In this document: piece by piece, positions 31,088-39,506 of the stretch
How the letters are laid out: every line of letters starts with the position of its first letter
Position numbering within the stretch: the first letter of the stretch is position 1
From: Sedimenticola hydrogenitrophicus
GTDB taxonomy: Bacteria; Pseudomonadota; Gammaproteobacteria; Chromatiales; Chromatiaceae
DNA length: 64,000 bases
Direction of reading: 5' to 3'
NCBI RefSeq assembly: GCF_029017505.1
Contig: NZ_JAQGEI010000016.1
Span: 40,455-104,454 of the forward strand
Notes under the pieces: model-generated
What the model was told of the DNA's origin: nothing
The model's input: the letters and a program-made list of their open reading frames with translations, nothing else
The model's database searches: none
Translations under genes and position numbers: made by a program

Positions 31088-32449
31088 ATGCCATTCAATC
31101 CCGAACGTCTGCTGAATATCCTTTTGACATATCCCCAGCCCAGCGGCTATCTGCTCGGCTTCAGTGGCGGCCTGGATTCCCATGTACTGTTGCATGCCCT
31201 GGCGGCACTCGGCGAGCGGCTGCCGGCCCCGCTGCGGGCGATTCATGTGGACCATGGTCTGCAGGGGCAGTCGGCCGCCTGGGCTGGACACTGTGCCTCG
31301 ATCTGCCGGGAACTGAATATCCCGCTGGAAACCTTTTCCCTGCAACTCACACCGGCCCAGGGCGAGAGCCTGGAAGCTGTTGCACGCGAGGCCCGATATG
31401 GGCTGTTGGCCCGGGAGCTCAAGCCGATGGAGATGCTGCTGACGGCCCATCACCAGGACGACCAGGCCGAGACCCTGTTGCTGCAGCTGTTGCGCGGTGC
31501 CGGGATCAGCGGCCTGGCCGCCATGCCGCCGCTGGCTGAATTTTCCCAGGGACGGCATGCCCGGCCGCTGCTGAATGTTACCCGGGATGAACTGTTGCGC
31601 TATGCCACCCGGGCCGGCCTGCGGTGGATCGAGGACGCCAGCAACCGGGACATCGCCTTCGATCGGAACTACATCAGACACCAGGTGATCCCCCTGCTGA
31701 AGGCGCGCTGGCCAGCCATGGCCAGCACCCTGTCGCGCAGTGCACGCCACTGTGCCGAGGCGGATCGGCTGATTGAAACCCTGTTGTCCCGGACCCTGGA
31801 ACGGATCCACCAACCGGCCGACGGCACCCTGTCGGTGGCGGCGCTGAACGCACTGCCGGCCGATCAGCAATCGGCACTGCTGCGGATCTGGTTTGGTCAG
31901 CGGGGCGTGCCGTCGCCCGCGTCGGTGATCCTGCAGCGGATCATCAGCGAGGTCCTGGGTGCACGCCAGGATGCCACCCCCCGGGTAGCCTGGAGCGGGG
32001 CGGAGGTGCGACGCTATCGCGACCGGCTCTACCTGATGCCGCCGCTGGCACCTTTCGATCCCTCCCTCTCTCTGGTCTGGGGAGGCGAGCCCGCCCTGAC
32101 TCTTCCGGCCGGTCTGGGTACGCTCCATTTTCGCCCCTCGGCGGAGGAGATGGGGGAGCGGACAGAGAGCGGCCGCTACCGGATCCGCTTCCGCCAGGGC
32201 GGCGAGCAGTGCCGGCCGCTGGGGCGGGGCGTGGGCAAACGGGTCAAGGCGTTGCTGCAAGAGACGGGGGTCCTGCCCTGGATGCGCGAGCGGATACCGC
32301 TGCTGGAGGTCAACGGGGAGATCGCCGAGCTGATCGGCATTTGTCGCTGTGAGCCGGCCGCGCAGGATCCGTTGCTTCGCGGGTTGCAGATCAGCTGGAA
32401 CTGCCCACTCCTCTGGCGTCAATCCTCCCCAGTTAATAAAGCAGATTAA
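31088..32449 (+). CDS. tilS: tRNA(Ile)-lysidine synthetase
   Basis: Modifies C34 of tRNA-Ile(CAU) to lysidine so that it reads AUA codons. The PP-loop SGGLDSH is at residues 26-32, followed by HVDHGLQGQSAAWAGHC and THHQDDQAETLLLQLLRG-like sequence (AHHQDDQAETLLLQLLRG). The substrate-binding TilS middle domain and the C-terminal domain with CRPLGRGVGKRVKALLQE follow. At 453 aa it is the long, three-domain form. AGGATA precedes the ATG. Confidence 0.95.
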   Translation: MPFNPERLLNILLTYPQPSGYLLGFSGGLDSHVLLHALAALGERLPAPLRAIHVDHGLQGQSAAWAGHCASICRELNIPLETFSLQLTPAQGESLEAVAREARYGLLARELKPMEMLLTAHHQDDQAETLLLQLLRGAGISGLAAMPPLAEFSQGRHARPLLNVTRDELLRYATRAGLRWIEDASNRDIAFDRNYIRHQVIPLLKARWPAMASTLSRSARHCAEADRLIETLLSRTLERIHQPADGTLSVAALNALPADQQSALLRIWFGQRGVPSPASVILQRIISEVLGARQDATPRVAWSGAEVRRYRDRLYLMPPLAPFDPSLSLVWGGEPALTLPAGLGTLHFRPSAEEMGERTESGRYRIRFRQGGEQCRPLGRGVGKRVKALLQETGVLPWMRERIPLLEVNGEIAELIGICRCEPAAQDPLLRGLQISWNCPLLWRQSSPVNKAD

Positions 32450-32544
32450 GTCACATTAAAAAAGTTAAATTTTTTAAAGGCTTGGGCGATAGTCTTGCCT
32501 GGTGGGATGAGTTCGCAATATCGCTATGCCTGCCGCACTGGGCA
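32450..32544. terminator. AT-rich inverted repeat between convergent genes
   Basis: TTAAAAAA (32456-32463) and TTTTTTAA (32470-32477) form an 8-bp A/T stem just after the tilS stop and downstream of the convergent cNMP/rhodanese gene. The stem is GC-poor, so terminator function is only possible. Confidence 0.3.
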
Positions 32545-33591
32545 TCAACTACGAATAGCCGACAGCCCACCTTCCAGTACGTAGACGTCGAAGCCCTGCT
32601 GGCTGAGGAGAAAGGCGCAGGTGGCGCTGCGCTGTCCCGAGTCACAGTAGACGATGTATTTCTTGCCCTTGTCGAGCTCGGGGATGGCTGCCCGCAGCTG
32701 ATTCTGCGGGATGTTGAGACTGCCGCGCAGGCCGTTGTGCTCGAATTCCCGGCGGAACCGCACGTCGATGCGCACCGCCCCGTCGGCGGCCATCCTGGTC
32801 AGGGTCGGATAGTCGATCCACTGCAGCAGCGGCGCCTCCAGCAGCTGCAGGAAATCCTCCTTGGCCAGGCGCATCAGTTTTCCATTGGTCAGCATGGAGA
32901 CATTGGCATTGCGTACCGAATCGGTGATCAATGCCTCCTCGCCAAAGCTGCTGCAGGGGCCGAGTTCGGCCAGTACCACCTCGCCGGTGTCGGAGGGAAG
33001 GGTGACCCGACAGCGGCCCTGCTTGATCACGTAATAGTAGTCACCGGGATCGCCGGTCTTGACGATCAGGTCTCCGGCCCGGGCCTCGACCTCCTCCATG
33101 CGCGAGAACAGATCCTGGATGTTGGCCGCGGGCAGCCGGGTGAAGGCGGTGGTCTGCATCATCGACATCATCCACTCGCTCTCCTCGGCACTGGGACCGC
33201 CGGCGGGTTCGGGATGACTGTTGATGGAAAACTCCGGCGAGAAGTGTCCCCAGGCGAGCAGGCGCTCCAGCAGTGCCGAGTCGAAGCGGACCACGGTTGC
33301 CGCCTGCGACACCACCACGCCGCGGTAGTGGCGTGGTTTGCGACTGGCCAGCGCATGCAGCCCCCGGTCGGAGCCGGCGGATACCCGGATCTCCTCGCCC
33401 TCGGGCGAGGTGAGGCAGAGCTCCCCGGACATCAGGAAGAGGCTGTCCGGATCATTGTCCCCGATATTGAAAACCTGTTCGCCGTGCAGGTAGCGCTCGA
33501 CGTGGGCCTGCTCCGCCAGATAGAGCAGATTGTCCTCATAGAGGGCATTAACCGGAATCAGGGTGCGAAATTTATTGAGATCCAGTTCCAT
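32545..33591 (-). CDS. Double cyclic-nucleotide-binding domain / rhodanese fusion protein
   Basis: 348-aa soluble protein. Two cNMP-binding (Crp-like cap) domains occupy about 20-115 and 145-250; the second has the typical FGEEALITDSVRNANV phosphate-binding cassette, while the first lacks a clear FGE motif and is probably degenerate. A C-terminal rhodanese domain (about 265-345) carries the active-site loop CDSGQRS with C316. No DNA-binding helix is seen, so it is not a Crp-type transcription factor. The ATG at 33591 is chosen because MELDLNKFRTLIPV resembles the family start; a longer in-frame extension reaches 33654. It may couple nucleotide or redox sensing to sulfur transfer, but the substrate is unknown. 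Confidence 0.85.
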   Translation of the reverse strand: MELDLNKFRTLIPVNALYEDNLLYLAEQAHVERYLHGEQVFNIGDNDPDSLFLMSGELCLTSPEGEEIRVSAGSDRGLHALASRKPRHYRGVVVSQAATVVRFDSALLERLLAWGHFSPEFSINSHPEPAGGPSAEESEWMMSMMQTTAFTRLPAANIQDLFSRMEEVEARAGDLIVKTGDPGDYYYVIKQGRCRVTLPSDTGEVVLAELGPCSSFGEEALITDSVRNANVSMLTNGKLMRLAKEDFLQLLEAPLLQWIDYPTLTRMAADGAVRIDVRFRREFEHNGLRGSLNIPQNQLRAAIPELDKGKKYIVYCDSGQRSATCAFLLSQQGFDVYVLEGGLSAIRS

Positions 33592-33733
33592 AAACCATCC
33601 AGAAAGCCTCAGTGGAATGCGGTTTACACTACGAGAATAGCGCCTGAGGGGCAAGCAGAATTGAACTGCCCACGGTTTCCGTCGCTACCCTTTCTGGTGT
33701 AATATTCGCCCTCCGTTTCGTTCGAGGTAGACC

Positions 33734-34832
33734 ATGCAGGATCTCAATCCCATCACTAATAAAATCAGTGAATTACGAGGGCGCTCCGAGTCCCTTAGGG
33801 GGTACCTTTGACTATGACCGCAAGCAGGAGCGCCTGACCGAGGTCCTGCGCGAGCTCGAAGATCCCGACATCTGGGGCGATCCCGAGTACGCCCAGTCGC
33901 TCGGCAAGGAGCGCGCCACGCTGGAGGCCATCGTGCTCACCCTGGACGGGCTGTACAACGGACTGAACGATACCGCCGACCTGCTGGAGATGGCGGTGGA
34001 AGAGGGCGATGCCGGGACGGTGGATTCGGTGGTGGCCGATCTCGAAAGGTTCGAGAAACAGGTCGCCGAGCTGGAGTTCCGGCGCATGTTTTCCGGCGAG
34101 ATGGACGCCGCCAACGCCTTCCTGGACATCCAGGCCGGTTCCGGCGGCACCGAGGCGCAGGACTGGGCCGAGATGCTGCTGCGCATGTACCTGCGCTGGG
34201 GCGAACACCGCGGTTTCAAGACCGAACTGATGGAGGTCTCGCCCGGTGAGGTGGCCGGCATCAAGTCGGCCACGATCCGTTTCGAGGGTGAGTTCGCCTT
34301 CGGCTGGCTGCGTACCGAGATCGGCGTGCACCGGCTGGTGCGAAAATCGCCCTTCGACTCCGGCAACCGGCGCCACACCTCGTTCGCGGCGGTGTTCGTT
34401 TCCCCGGAGGTCGACGACTCGATCGAGATCGACATCAATCCCGCCGATCTGCGTATCGATGTCTACCGCGCCAGCGGCGCCGGCGGCCAGCACGTCAACC
34501 GGACCGAGTCGGCGGTGCGCATCACCCATAACCCCACCGGCACCGTGGTGCAGTGTCAGAACGATCGCTCCCAGCACAAGAACAAGGACCAGGCGATGAA
34601 GCAGCTCAAGGCCAAGCTGTATGAACTGGAGATCCAGAAGCGCAATGCCGACCAGCAGGTGTTGGAGGCGAGCAAATCCGATATCGGCTGGGGCAGCCAG
34701 ATCCGCTCCTATGTGCTCGACCAGTCGCGCATCAAGGACCTGCGTACCGGGGTTGAAACGGGCAATACCCAGGCGGTGCTGGATGGCGGGCTGGATCTGT
34801 TCCTTGAGGCGAGTCTCAAGAGCGGGTTCTAG
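33734..34832 (+). CDS. prfB: Peptide chain release factor 2, programmed +1 frameshift
   Basis: RF2 recognises UAA and UGA stops. ORF0 starts at ATG 33734 ([12 protein letters not shown]) and reaches an in-frame TGA at 33809-33811 after CTT as codon 25. A +1 slip on CTTTGAC resumes at GAC 33810 and continues to 34832, giving 365 aa. The frameshift stimulators are intact: an internal AGGGGG (33797-33802) three bases before CTT, and TGA followed by C. The stop-codon reading motif SPF is in [12 protein letters not shown], and the hydrolysis motif GGQ is at 250-252. GAGG at 33724-33727 serves the true start. lysS follows after a 454-bp repeat-containing gap. Confidence 0.97.
33797..33812 (+). promoter_or_regulatory. 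RF2 autoregulatory frameshift site
   Basis: AGGGGGTACCTTTGAC combines an internal Shine-Dalgarno-like AGGGGG, a 3-nt spacer, the slippery CTT and the poor-context stop TGAC. This is the arrangement of E. coli prfB, in which low RF2 favours the +1 shift and restores RF2. Confidence 0.96.
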
Positions 34833-35286
34833 TTCAAATACTTCTAGCCGAGACGTGAAGATTGCCAAGATGATGAAGTCATCAAGGTGTCCGGTAAATA
34901 GCGGCACTTGGCTTTTTCTTTGCGTTCTTGGCGACTTTGCGAGAGATTTATAGGAAGATCCGGCTGGACCCGAATAGCAATTACTTAAGGTGAATTGCAG
35001 GGTTTTCGTCATTCCGGCGCAGGCCGGACAAAAGCGCGAAGCGCGTTGAACGACAGAAAGTCGGCCCGAAGGGTGAGCGAAGCGAATAATCCAGGAATAC
35101 CGCCACCGTTAAGCAGTCTGGATGCCATCCTTAGGTCCGTAAACGGTGCATCCCTGCACCACTCCTCCGGCCTGCGCCGGGATGACGGTGGTTCTTGGCT
35201 AAAGTAAGTGCCATTCAGGCTAGACCCGATTTTTACACGCTTTCGGCGCCAGCCGATGCAGACGAAATAACCAACGAGTTTTAATC
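34833..35286. repeat. prfB-lysS intergenic repeats
   Basis: 454 bp. A partial relic of the CTCTCGCCAAGAC element (34906-34951, ending TTGGCGACTTTGCGAGAG) is followed by a long inverted repeat 35008-35186. Its arms are GTCATTCCGGCGCAGGCCGG and its near-complement TCCGGCCTGCGCCGGGATGA. No gene and no clear promoter are seen. Confidence 0.75.
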
Positions 35287-36783
35287 ATGAGTGAACAGAT
35301 CCAGGACGAAAACAAGCTGATTGCCCAGCGTCGCGAAAAGCTGGCGCAGATCCGCGAGCGCGGCATCGCCTTTCCCAACGACTTCCGTCGCAATGTGGTG
35401 GCCGGTGAACTGCACGCCGAATATGGCGAGAAGAGCGCGGAAGAGCTTGAACAACTGGCTGTGCGGGTGCGGGTGGCCGGGCGCATGATGAGTCGCCGGG
35501 TGATGGGCAAGGCCAGCTTCTCCCATCTGCAGGACATGTCCGGCCGGATCCAGCTGTTCATCCAGCGCGATACGCTGCCGGAGGGGTTCTACAACGACAT
35601 CTACAAGAAAGAGTGGGATGTCGGCGACATCATCGGTGCCGAGGGCCAGCTGTTCAAGACCAAGACCGGCGAGCTTTCGGTGCGCTGTGACGAACTGACC
35701 CTGCTGACCAAATCCCTGCGTCCGCTGCCGGAGAAGTTCCATGGCCTGACCGACCAGGAGCAGCGTTATCGCCAGCGCTACCTGGACCTGATCATGAGCG
35801 AGTCCTCGCGCGATACATTCCGCGTGCGCACCCGCATGATCCAGTACATCCGTGGTTATCTGAACCGGAAGGATTTCATGGAGGTGGAGACCCCCATGAT
35901 GCAGGCGATACCGGGCGGCGCCACGGCGCGTCCCTTCGTCACCCATCACAACGCCCTGGACATGCAGTTGTTCCTGCGCATTGCGCCGGAGCTTTATCTC
36001 AAGCGCCTGGTGGTGGGGGGCTTCGAGCGGGTCTACGAGATCAATCGCAACTTCCGCAACGAAGGGCTCTCGACCCGGCACAATCCGGAATTCACCATGC
36101 TGGAGTTCTATCAGGCCTATGCCGATTACAACGACCTGATGGATCTGACCGAGGATATGCTGCGCGGTTTGGCCCGTGAGATCCTGGGCGACACGGTGAT
36201 CCGCTACCAGGGCGAGAGCTATGACTTCGGCCGGCCGTTCGCGCGCCTGTCGATCAAGGAGTCGATCCTCCATTTCAATCCCGCTATCCGGGCCGAACAG
36301 CTGGAGGATCTGCAACAGGCGCGTGGCCTGGCGGAATCCCTCGGCATCCCGCTGAAGGCCAGCTACGGCCTGGGCAAGGTGCAGATCGAGATCTTCGAGA
36401 AGACGGTGGAGCACCGGCTGATGGATCCCACCTTCATCACCGCCTACCCCACCGAGGTATCACCCCTGGCACGCCGCAATGATGACGATCCCTTCGTCAC
36501 CGACCGCTTCGAGTTCTTCGTCGGCGGGCGCGAGATCGCCAACGGCTTCTCCGAGCTCAACGATGCCGAGGACCAGGCCGAGCGTTTTCGCATGCAGGTG
36601 GAGGAGAAAGAGGCGGGGGATGACGAGGCGATGCACTTTGATGCCGACTATGTGCGCGCCCTGGAACACGGTCTGCCGCCCACCGCCGGTGAAGGCATCG
36701 GTATCGACCGGCTGGTGATGCTGTTCACCGACTCGCCGTCGATCCGCGATGTGCTGCTGTTCCCGCACATGCGGGCGGAGTAG
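35287..36783 (+). CDS. lysS: Lysyl-tRNA synthetase, class II
   Basis: Charges tRNA-Lys (498 aa). N-terminal OB-fold anticodon-binding domain (about 60-145), then a class II catalytic domain with motif 2 in [18 protein letters not shown] and motif 3 in [19 protein letters not shown]. The prfB-lysS order is conserved with E. coli prfB-lysS. The immediate leader has no strong Shine-Dalgarno sequence. Confidence 0.97.
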   Translation: MSEQIQDENKLIAQRREKLAQIRERGIAFPNDFRRNVVAGELHAEYGEKSAEELEQLAVRVRVAGRMMSRRVMGKASFSHLQDMSGRIQLFIQRDTLPEGFYNDIYKKEWDVGDIIGAEGQLFKTKTGELSVRCDELTLLTKSLRPLPEKFHGLTDQEQRYRQRYLDLIMSESSRDTFRVRTRMIQYIRGYLNRKDFMEVETPMMQAIPGGATARPFVTHHNALDMQLFLRIAPELYLKRLVVGGFERVYEINRNFRNEGLSTRHNPEFTMLEFYQAYADYNDLMDLTEDMLRGLAREILGDTVIRYQGESYDFGRPFARLSIKESILHFNPAIRAEQLEDLQQARGLAESLGIPLKASYGLGKVQIEIFEKTVEHRLMDPTFITAYPTEVSPLARRNDDDPFVTDRFEFFVGGREIANGFSELNDAEDQAERFRMQVEEKEAGDDEAMHFDADYVRALEHGLPPTAGEGIGIDRLVMLFTDSPSIRDVLLFPHMRAE

Positions 36784-36850
36784 CTGGGGGTCTGTCGGGA
36801 GACTGACCGTAAGAGCGCCTCTGGCGCGATGGGTTGTTCGCATGCACTCG

Positions 36851-36934
36851 CAGGTTGGGGTGAGCCTGCGAACCCCAACGCTGTTGCAAGGCTGTACGCC
36901 ATGATGTTGGGGTTCGGTCCTCACCCCAACCTAC
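36851..36934. repeat. AGGTTGGGGTGAG palindrome
   Basis: Arms AGGTTGGGGTGAG and CTCACCCCAACCT with inner GCGAACCCCAAC / GTTGGGGTTCG, between the convergent lysS and HDOD genes. The same family occurs at 25454-25541. Confidence 0.8.
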
Positions 36935-37014
36935 GGTCTGACAAACACTCATTTTCGCGATTTCCGCGCCTTTCGCGGTTAATAGCTTTCTCTATTTTGA
37001 AGTCTGGCGGGTAT

Positions 37015-37848
37015 TTAGAGAAAAATCCCCTGCACCGATTCGATATCCTCGGCCACGCCCTCGATCTCGATCAACTCAACCTCCGGGTCGAGCCCTACCT
37101 TCAGGAACGCCGGCACATTGATCCAGTTGGCCATGCCGCCGATGTCGTCGTCGGGGAGGGCCTGGAGCCGGGCGACAATTACCACATCCACATAATCGGC
37201 CTTGGGCCCGCCGTCATACTGGAGATTCTGCGCCTCGGCCGCCACCTTGATCAGGGTCTCGGGAAAACCCCATAACTCCAGGATCTGGGTGCCGATGGTG
37301 GGGGTCAGCTCGGCTACCAGGCTGTCCAGCTCCACCTCGTCTTCCATCAGCTCGGGATAGGACTCGGCCCAGGTGAGAATCGGCAGGGAGCCGATGTTGT
37401 GGATCAGACCGGCGAGCATCGCCTGCTCCTTGTCCAGGTGCGGCAGGTTCTGGGACAGCACGCGGCTGATGGCGGCAATCTCCACGCTCTGCTCCCACAT
37501 GCGGCGTAACCGGACGTCCAGGGTGTCGGACGTGGCCTGGAAGATCTGTTTCATGGCCAGGCTGACTACCAGGCTGCGAACCAGCTTGTAACCGAGCCGG
37601 GTCACTGCCATCTGGATGCTCTCGATCGGCACCCGTCCACGATAGAGGGGGCTGTTGGCGACCTGCAGCAGCCGGGTGGAGAGGGCCGCGTCGGTGCCCA
37701 CCATGTCGGCTATCTGGTGGGCGGTGATGTTCTCCTGCTCCACCGCGTCACGCACTTTCAGGGCGACCTCCGGGAGCGTCGGCAGGGTGATCTTGTTCTC
37801 TTTGATGGCGGTCTGGAGTGTTTCGAGAAATTCAGCTTTGCCAATCAT
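37015..37848 (-). CDS. HDOD-domain protein
   Basis: 277-aa single-domain HDOD protein (domain about 15-215). HDOD proteins are HD-related non-enzymatic modules found in signalling, often linked to c-di-GMP, motility or stress. Conserved segments LPTLPEVALKVRD, SPLYRG, LGLIHNIGSLPIL-like sequence (LAGLIHNIGSLPIL) and GTQILELWGFPE are present. The canonical HD pair is replaced (HNIG), consistent with a non-catalytic HDOD. No attached effector domain. It is monocistronic, between repeats and ygfZ; its role here is not predictable. Confidence 0.85.
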   Translation of the reverse strand: MIGKAEFLETLQTAIKENKITLPTLPEVALKVRDAVEQENITAHQIADMVGTDAALSTRLLQVANSPLYRGRVPIESIQMAVTRLGYKLVRSLVVSLAMKQIFQATSDTLDVRLRRMWEQSVEIAAISRVLSQNLPHLDKEQAMLAGLIHNIGSLPILTWAESYPELMEDEVELDSLVAELTPTIGTQILELWGFPETLIKVAAEAQNLQYDGGPKADYVDVVIVARLQALPDDDIGGMANWINVPAFLKVGLDPEVELIEIEGVAEDIESVQGIFL

Positions 37849-38008
37849 ATCGGTTATTCAGTCCCAATTGGCGGGTGCGGCAGGCGGGGCGCCGGACATC
37901 CGGCGACCGGTCAGACCCGGTGTTGTTGTTATCACTGTATCGGAAGATGGCCCGGATACTTGAACCTGGAAAACGCAGTTGGATCACGATTCCATCCATC
38001 CGGGCGCA

Positions 38009-39040
38009 TCAGGTCTCATCAAAACCGTAGGGCAGGGCGCCGAGCTTCAGTTTCGGCCCGGTGTCGCCCTGCAGGTGTAGATTATCCTCTTCGAAATTCT
38101 TGATCTCCGTCACCGCCAGCAGGTCGAAACCGCCGCCGGGAGCGGGCCGGGCGTCCACCACCTTGCCCGCGCCTTGTCCGGAGGCGCTGCCGGGTGCGAA
38201 CAGTTCATCCCCCGGTACCGGCCGGGTATCCGTATCGACAGAGGCGAGGTACATGCGCCGTTTCAGCTTGCCCAGATATTTCATGCGGGCGACCACCTCC
38301 TGCCCGGTGTAACACCCCTTGGTGAAGCTGACGCCATCGATCTGCTGCATGTTGGTCATTTGCGGCACGAAGGAGTCGCTGGTCTCCCGGTAGATGGTCG
38401 GGATGCCGGCGCGGATATCCAGCAGGGACCAGTAGTCCCGGTTGCCCGGTTGTGCCTCTTGCGACAGTTGGCTCCAGCTTGTGGCGACTGCCTCCGGGGT
38501 GCCGCTGAGCTGATAGCGTGCCGGTTCGCCCGGCAGCCGGATCAGCGTGATCCCGCCGTGCTGCGCCACCTCGCCCGGCTTGCCGGGGACCTTGGAAAAC
38601 TGCCGCTGCAGCAGGCCTTCGGCACAGTCGCCGGCGAGGCCCATGGAGACGATCTCATCGCTGGCGTCGCTTACCTTGACCTTTGATATCAGCACGAACA
38701 TCGGCAGGCGTTGCAGCACGGTTTGGTAGGTATCGCGCGGCATCTGCAGGAAGTAGTCACCCTGATGCAGGAAGATCCTGAAATTGGCCAGCATCCGTCC
38801 CTTGGGCGAGCAGTAGGCGCTCAGCTGGCTCCAGCTCTCGGTCACATCGCGGATGTCGTTGGTGAACTGGCCCTGGAGAAAGGTACGGGCATCCTCGCCC
38901 GCCACCCGGATCAGCCCCAGATGGGAGAGGTCGAACAGGGCGCAGGCCGGAAACGAGTCATCGCAGACAAAATGGACCTCGCCTTCCGCCGAGATCTGTG
39001 CCGACTGGGATTCAAGAAAGCTTTGCCATTGGCTATTCAT
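38009..39040 (-). CDS. ygfZ: Folate-binding Fe-S cluster assembly protein YgfZ
   Basis: GcvT-fold protein (343 aa) that supports assembly or repair of certain Fe-S enzymes with tetrahydrofolate. The diagnostic motif KGCYTGQE is present, with the essential cysteine, together with LFDLSHLGLIRVAGEDARTF at the N-terminus. About 160 bp separate it from the HDOD gene on the same strand, so a shared transcript is possible but not clear. Confidence 0.93.
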   Translation of the reverse strand: MNSQWQSFLESQSAQISAEGEVHFVCDDSFPACALFDLSHLGLIRVAGEDARTFLQGQFTNDIRDVTESWSQLSAYCSPKGRMLANFRIFLHQGDYFLQMPRDTYQTVLQRLPMFVLISKVKVSDASDEIVSMGLAGDCAEGLLQRQFSKVPGKPGEVAQHGGITLIRLPGEPARYQLSGTPEAVATSWSQLSQEAQPGNRDYWSLLDIRAGIPTIYRETSDSFVPQMTNMQQIDGVSFTKGCYTGQEVVARMKYLGKLKRRMYLASVDTDTRPVPGDELFAPGSASGQGAGKVVDARPAPGGGFDLLAVTEIKNFEEDNLHLQGDTGPKLKLGALPYGFDET

Positions 39041-39506
39041 GTTGCTGGATCCTCGGGTGCCCTAGTGTGGTAACGGTTATTTCTTTCCAGGTCCTTAATT
39101 CTACTTCGTCAGATTCTGATGCTGCGCGGATAGCTTCCGGGTGGAAGGATTCCAAGACACGCCGTAAACCCATCCCTGGGGGCTCGGTGGCGGCATCCCT
39201 GCCGCCGACGGTCTTGGAATCCTCCCACCCGAAAGCCCTGAGGAAGCCGATCCGAATCAATCTGACAAAGTAGATTAATTGCCAGGAAAATCCTCTCTGA
39301 ATCGGTCATGTAAACCGATTCAAAGGGGGAGTCAACCGGTTGTTTGATCTCCGGCCGAGCAGAATCTTCAGCATCGAAGGGTAACATACCGGGCACACCG
39401 GGTCGCCACTCCGGATATATGGATTTATGATTATCCGCACTATCCGGCGGTCAAGCGGGGATTCTCGGTTTATACTCGGCAACCGCGAGACACAGATAGG
39501 AAGCCC
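39041..39506. other. ygfZ-RNB intergenic region
   Basis: 466 bp between divergent genes. It holds the inverted-repeat element at 39101-39273 and a 230-bp remainder. The remainder includes a short AATCGGT/ACCGATT hairpin (about 39300-39320) and a -10-like TATACT at 39471-39476 preceding the RNB gene; the -35 is weak. No gene found. Confidence 0.45.
39101..39273. mobile_element. MITE-like element with CTACTTYGTCAGATT terminal inverted repeats, full copy
   Basis: Terminal inverted repeats CTACTTCGTCAGATT (39101-39115) and AATCTGACAAAGTAG (39259-39273) match at 14 of 15 positions. The element is flanked on both sides by TTAATT, which could be a target duplication. An internal stem (GGAAGGATTCCAAGAC / GTCTTGGAATCCTCC) occupies the middle. 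A second copy lacking this stem is at 63878-63960. It is non-coding, so any movement would need a transposase elsewhere. Confidence 0.7.

Noticed and set aside
33734..33811. prfB as a frameshifted pseudogene
   Set aside because: The internal AGGGGG, CTTTGAC slip site and full-length product show the normal RF2 programmed frameshift.
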